Below, piece after piece: positions 6,712 to 6,714 of a DNA stretch of 6,714 nucleotides. The stretch is from assembly GCA_955652845.1 (NCBI GenBank), contig CATPBY010000126.1, forward strand, positions 1-6,714. The letters are read 5' to 3'. Below the pieces are notes generated by a model. It made no database searches, was not told the origin of the DNA, and worked only from the letters and a program-made list of their open reading frames with translations. This DNA comes from an uncultured Terriglobales bacterium. GTDB lineage: Bacteria > Acidobacteriota > Terriglobia > Terriglobales > Acidobacteriaceae. The position numbers and the translations under genes are program-made. The stretch's first letter is position 1; each line of letters opens with the position of its first letter.

Positions 6712-6714
6712 GGC

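Noticed and set aside
1..6714. CRISPR array, tRNA, rRNA, insertion sequence or integrase
   Set aside because: No spaced direct repeats, cloverleaf sequence, ribosomal motif or transposase motif was seen on either strand.

Overview
The window looks like ordinary chromosomal sequence from a moderately GC-rich Gram-negative bacterium. The gene content (an HpnB/CrtQ-type glycosyltransferase, a lipobox-containing TlpA/ResA-like thioredoxin, a polytopic membrane-TPR protein, ThiO and a large M20 dipeptidase) and the codon style suggest an Acidobacteriota (Terriglobia-like) genome. That assignment is inference from protein flavour, not from a marker gene. No rRNA, tRNA, insertion sequence, integrase or CRISPR is visible.

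Layout, left to right. (1) 1-1007, minus: a family 2 glycosyltransferase whose last few codons lie beyond the left edge. (2) 1006-1521, plus: a TlpA/ResA-like thiol-disulfide lipoprotein, head to head with the glycosyltransferase with essentially no spacer. Its true start may be GTG 1033. A perfect 13-nt palindrome at 1018-1030 carries a -10-like box on each strand. (3) 1522-1714: a 193-bp gap between converging genes with no strong terminator. (4) 1715-3925, minus: a 736-residue protein with about eleven membrane segments and invariant-looking histidine motifs, followed by a six-unit TPR domain. Its function is not recognised. (5) 3926-4133: a divergent intergenic region with another symmetric -10 box and a possible 22-codon small ORF. 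(6) 4134-5192, plus: glycine oxidase ThiO. (7) 5294-6679, plus: an M20-family dipeptidase, followed by a G+C-rich hairpin at the right edge.

The genes do not form one obvious pathway. ThiO and the M20 peptidase share a strand with a 101-nt gap and could be co-transcribed, but each has its own candidate -10 element. The glycosyltransferase and the thioredoxin are linked by a shared bidirectional promoter rather than by a shared reaction. The features most worth following are the compact bidirectional promoter, the unclassified histidine-motif membrane-TPR protein, and the general lack of Shine-Dalgarno sequences. I do not see convincing evidence for a new multi-gene system.
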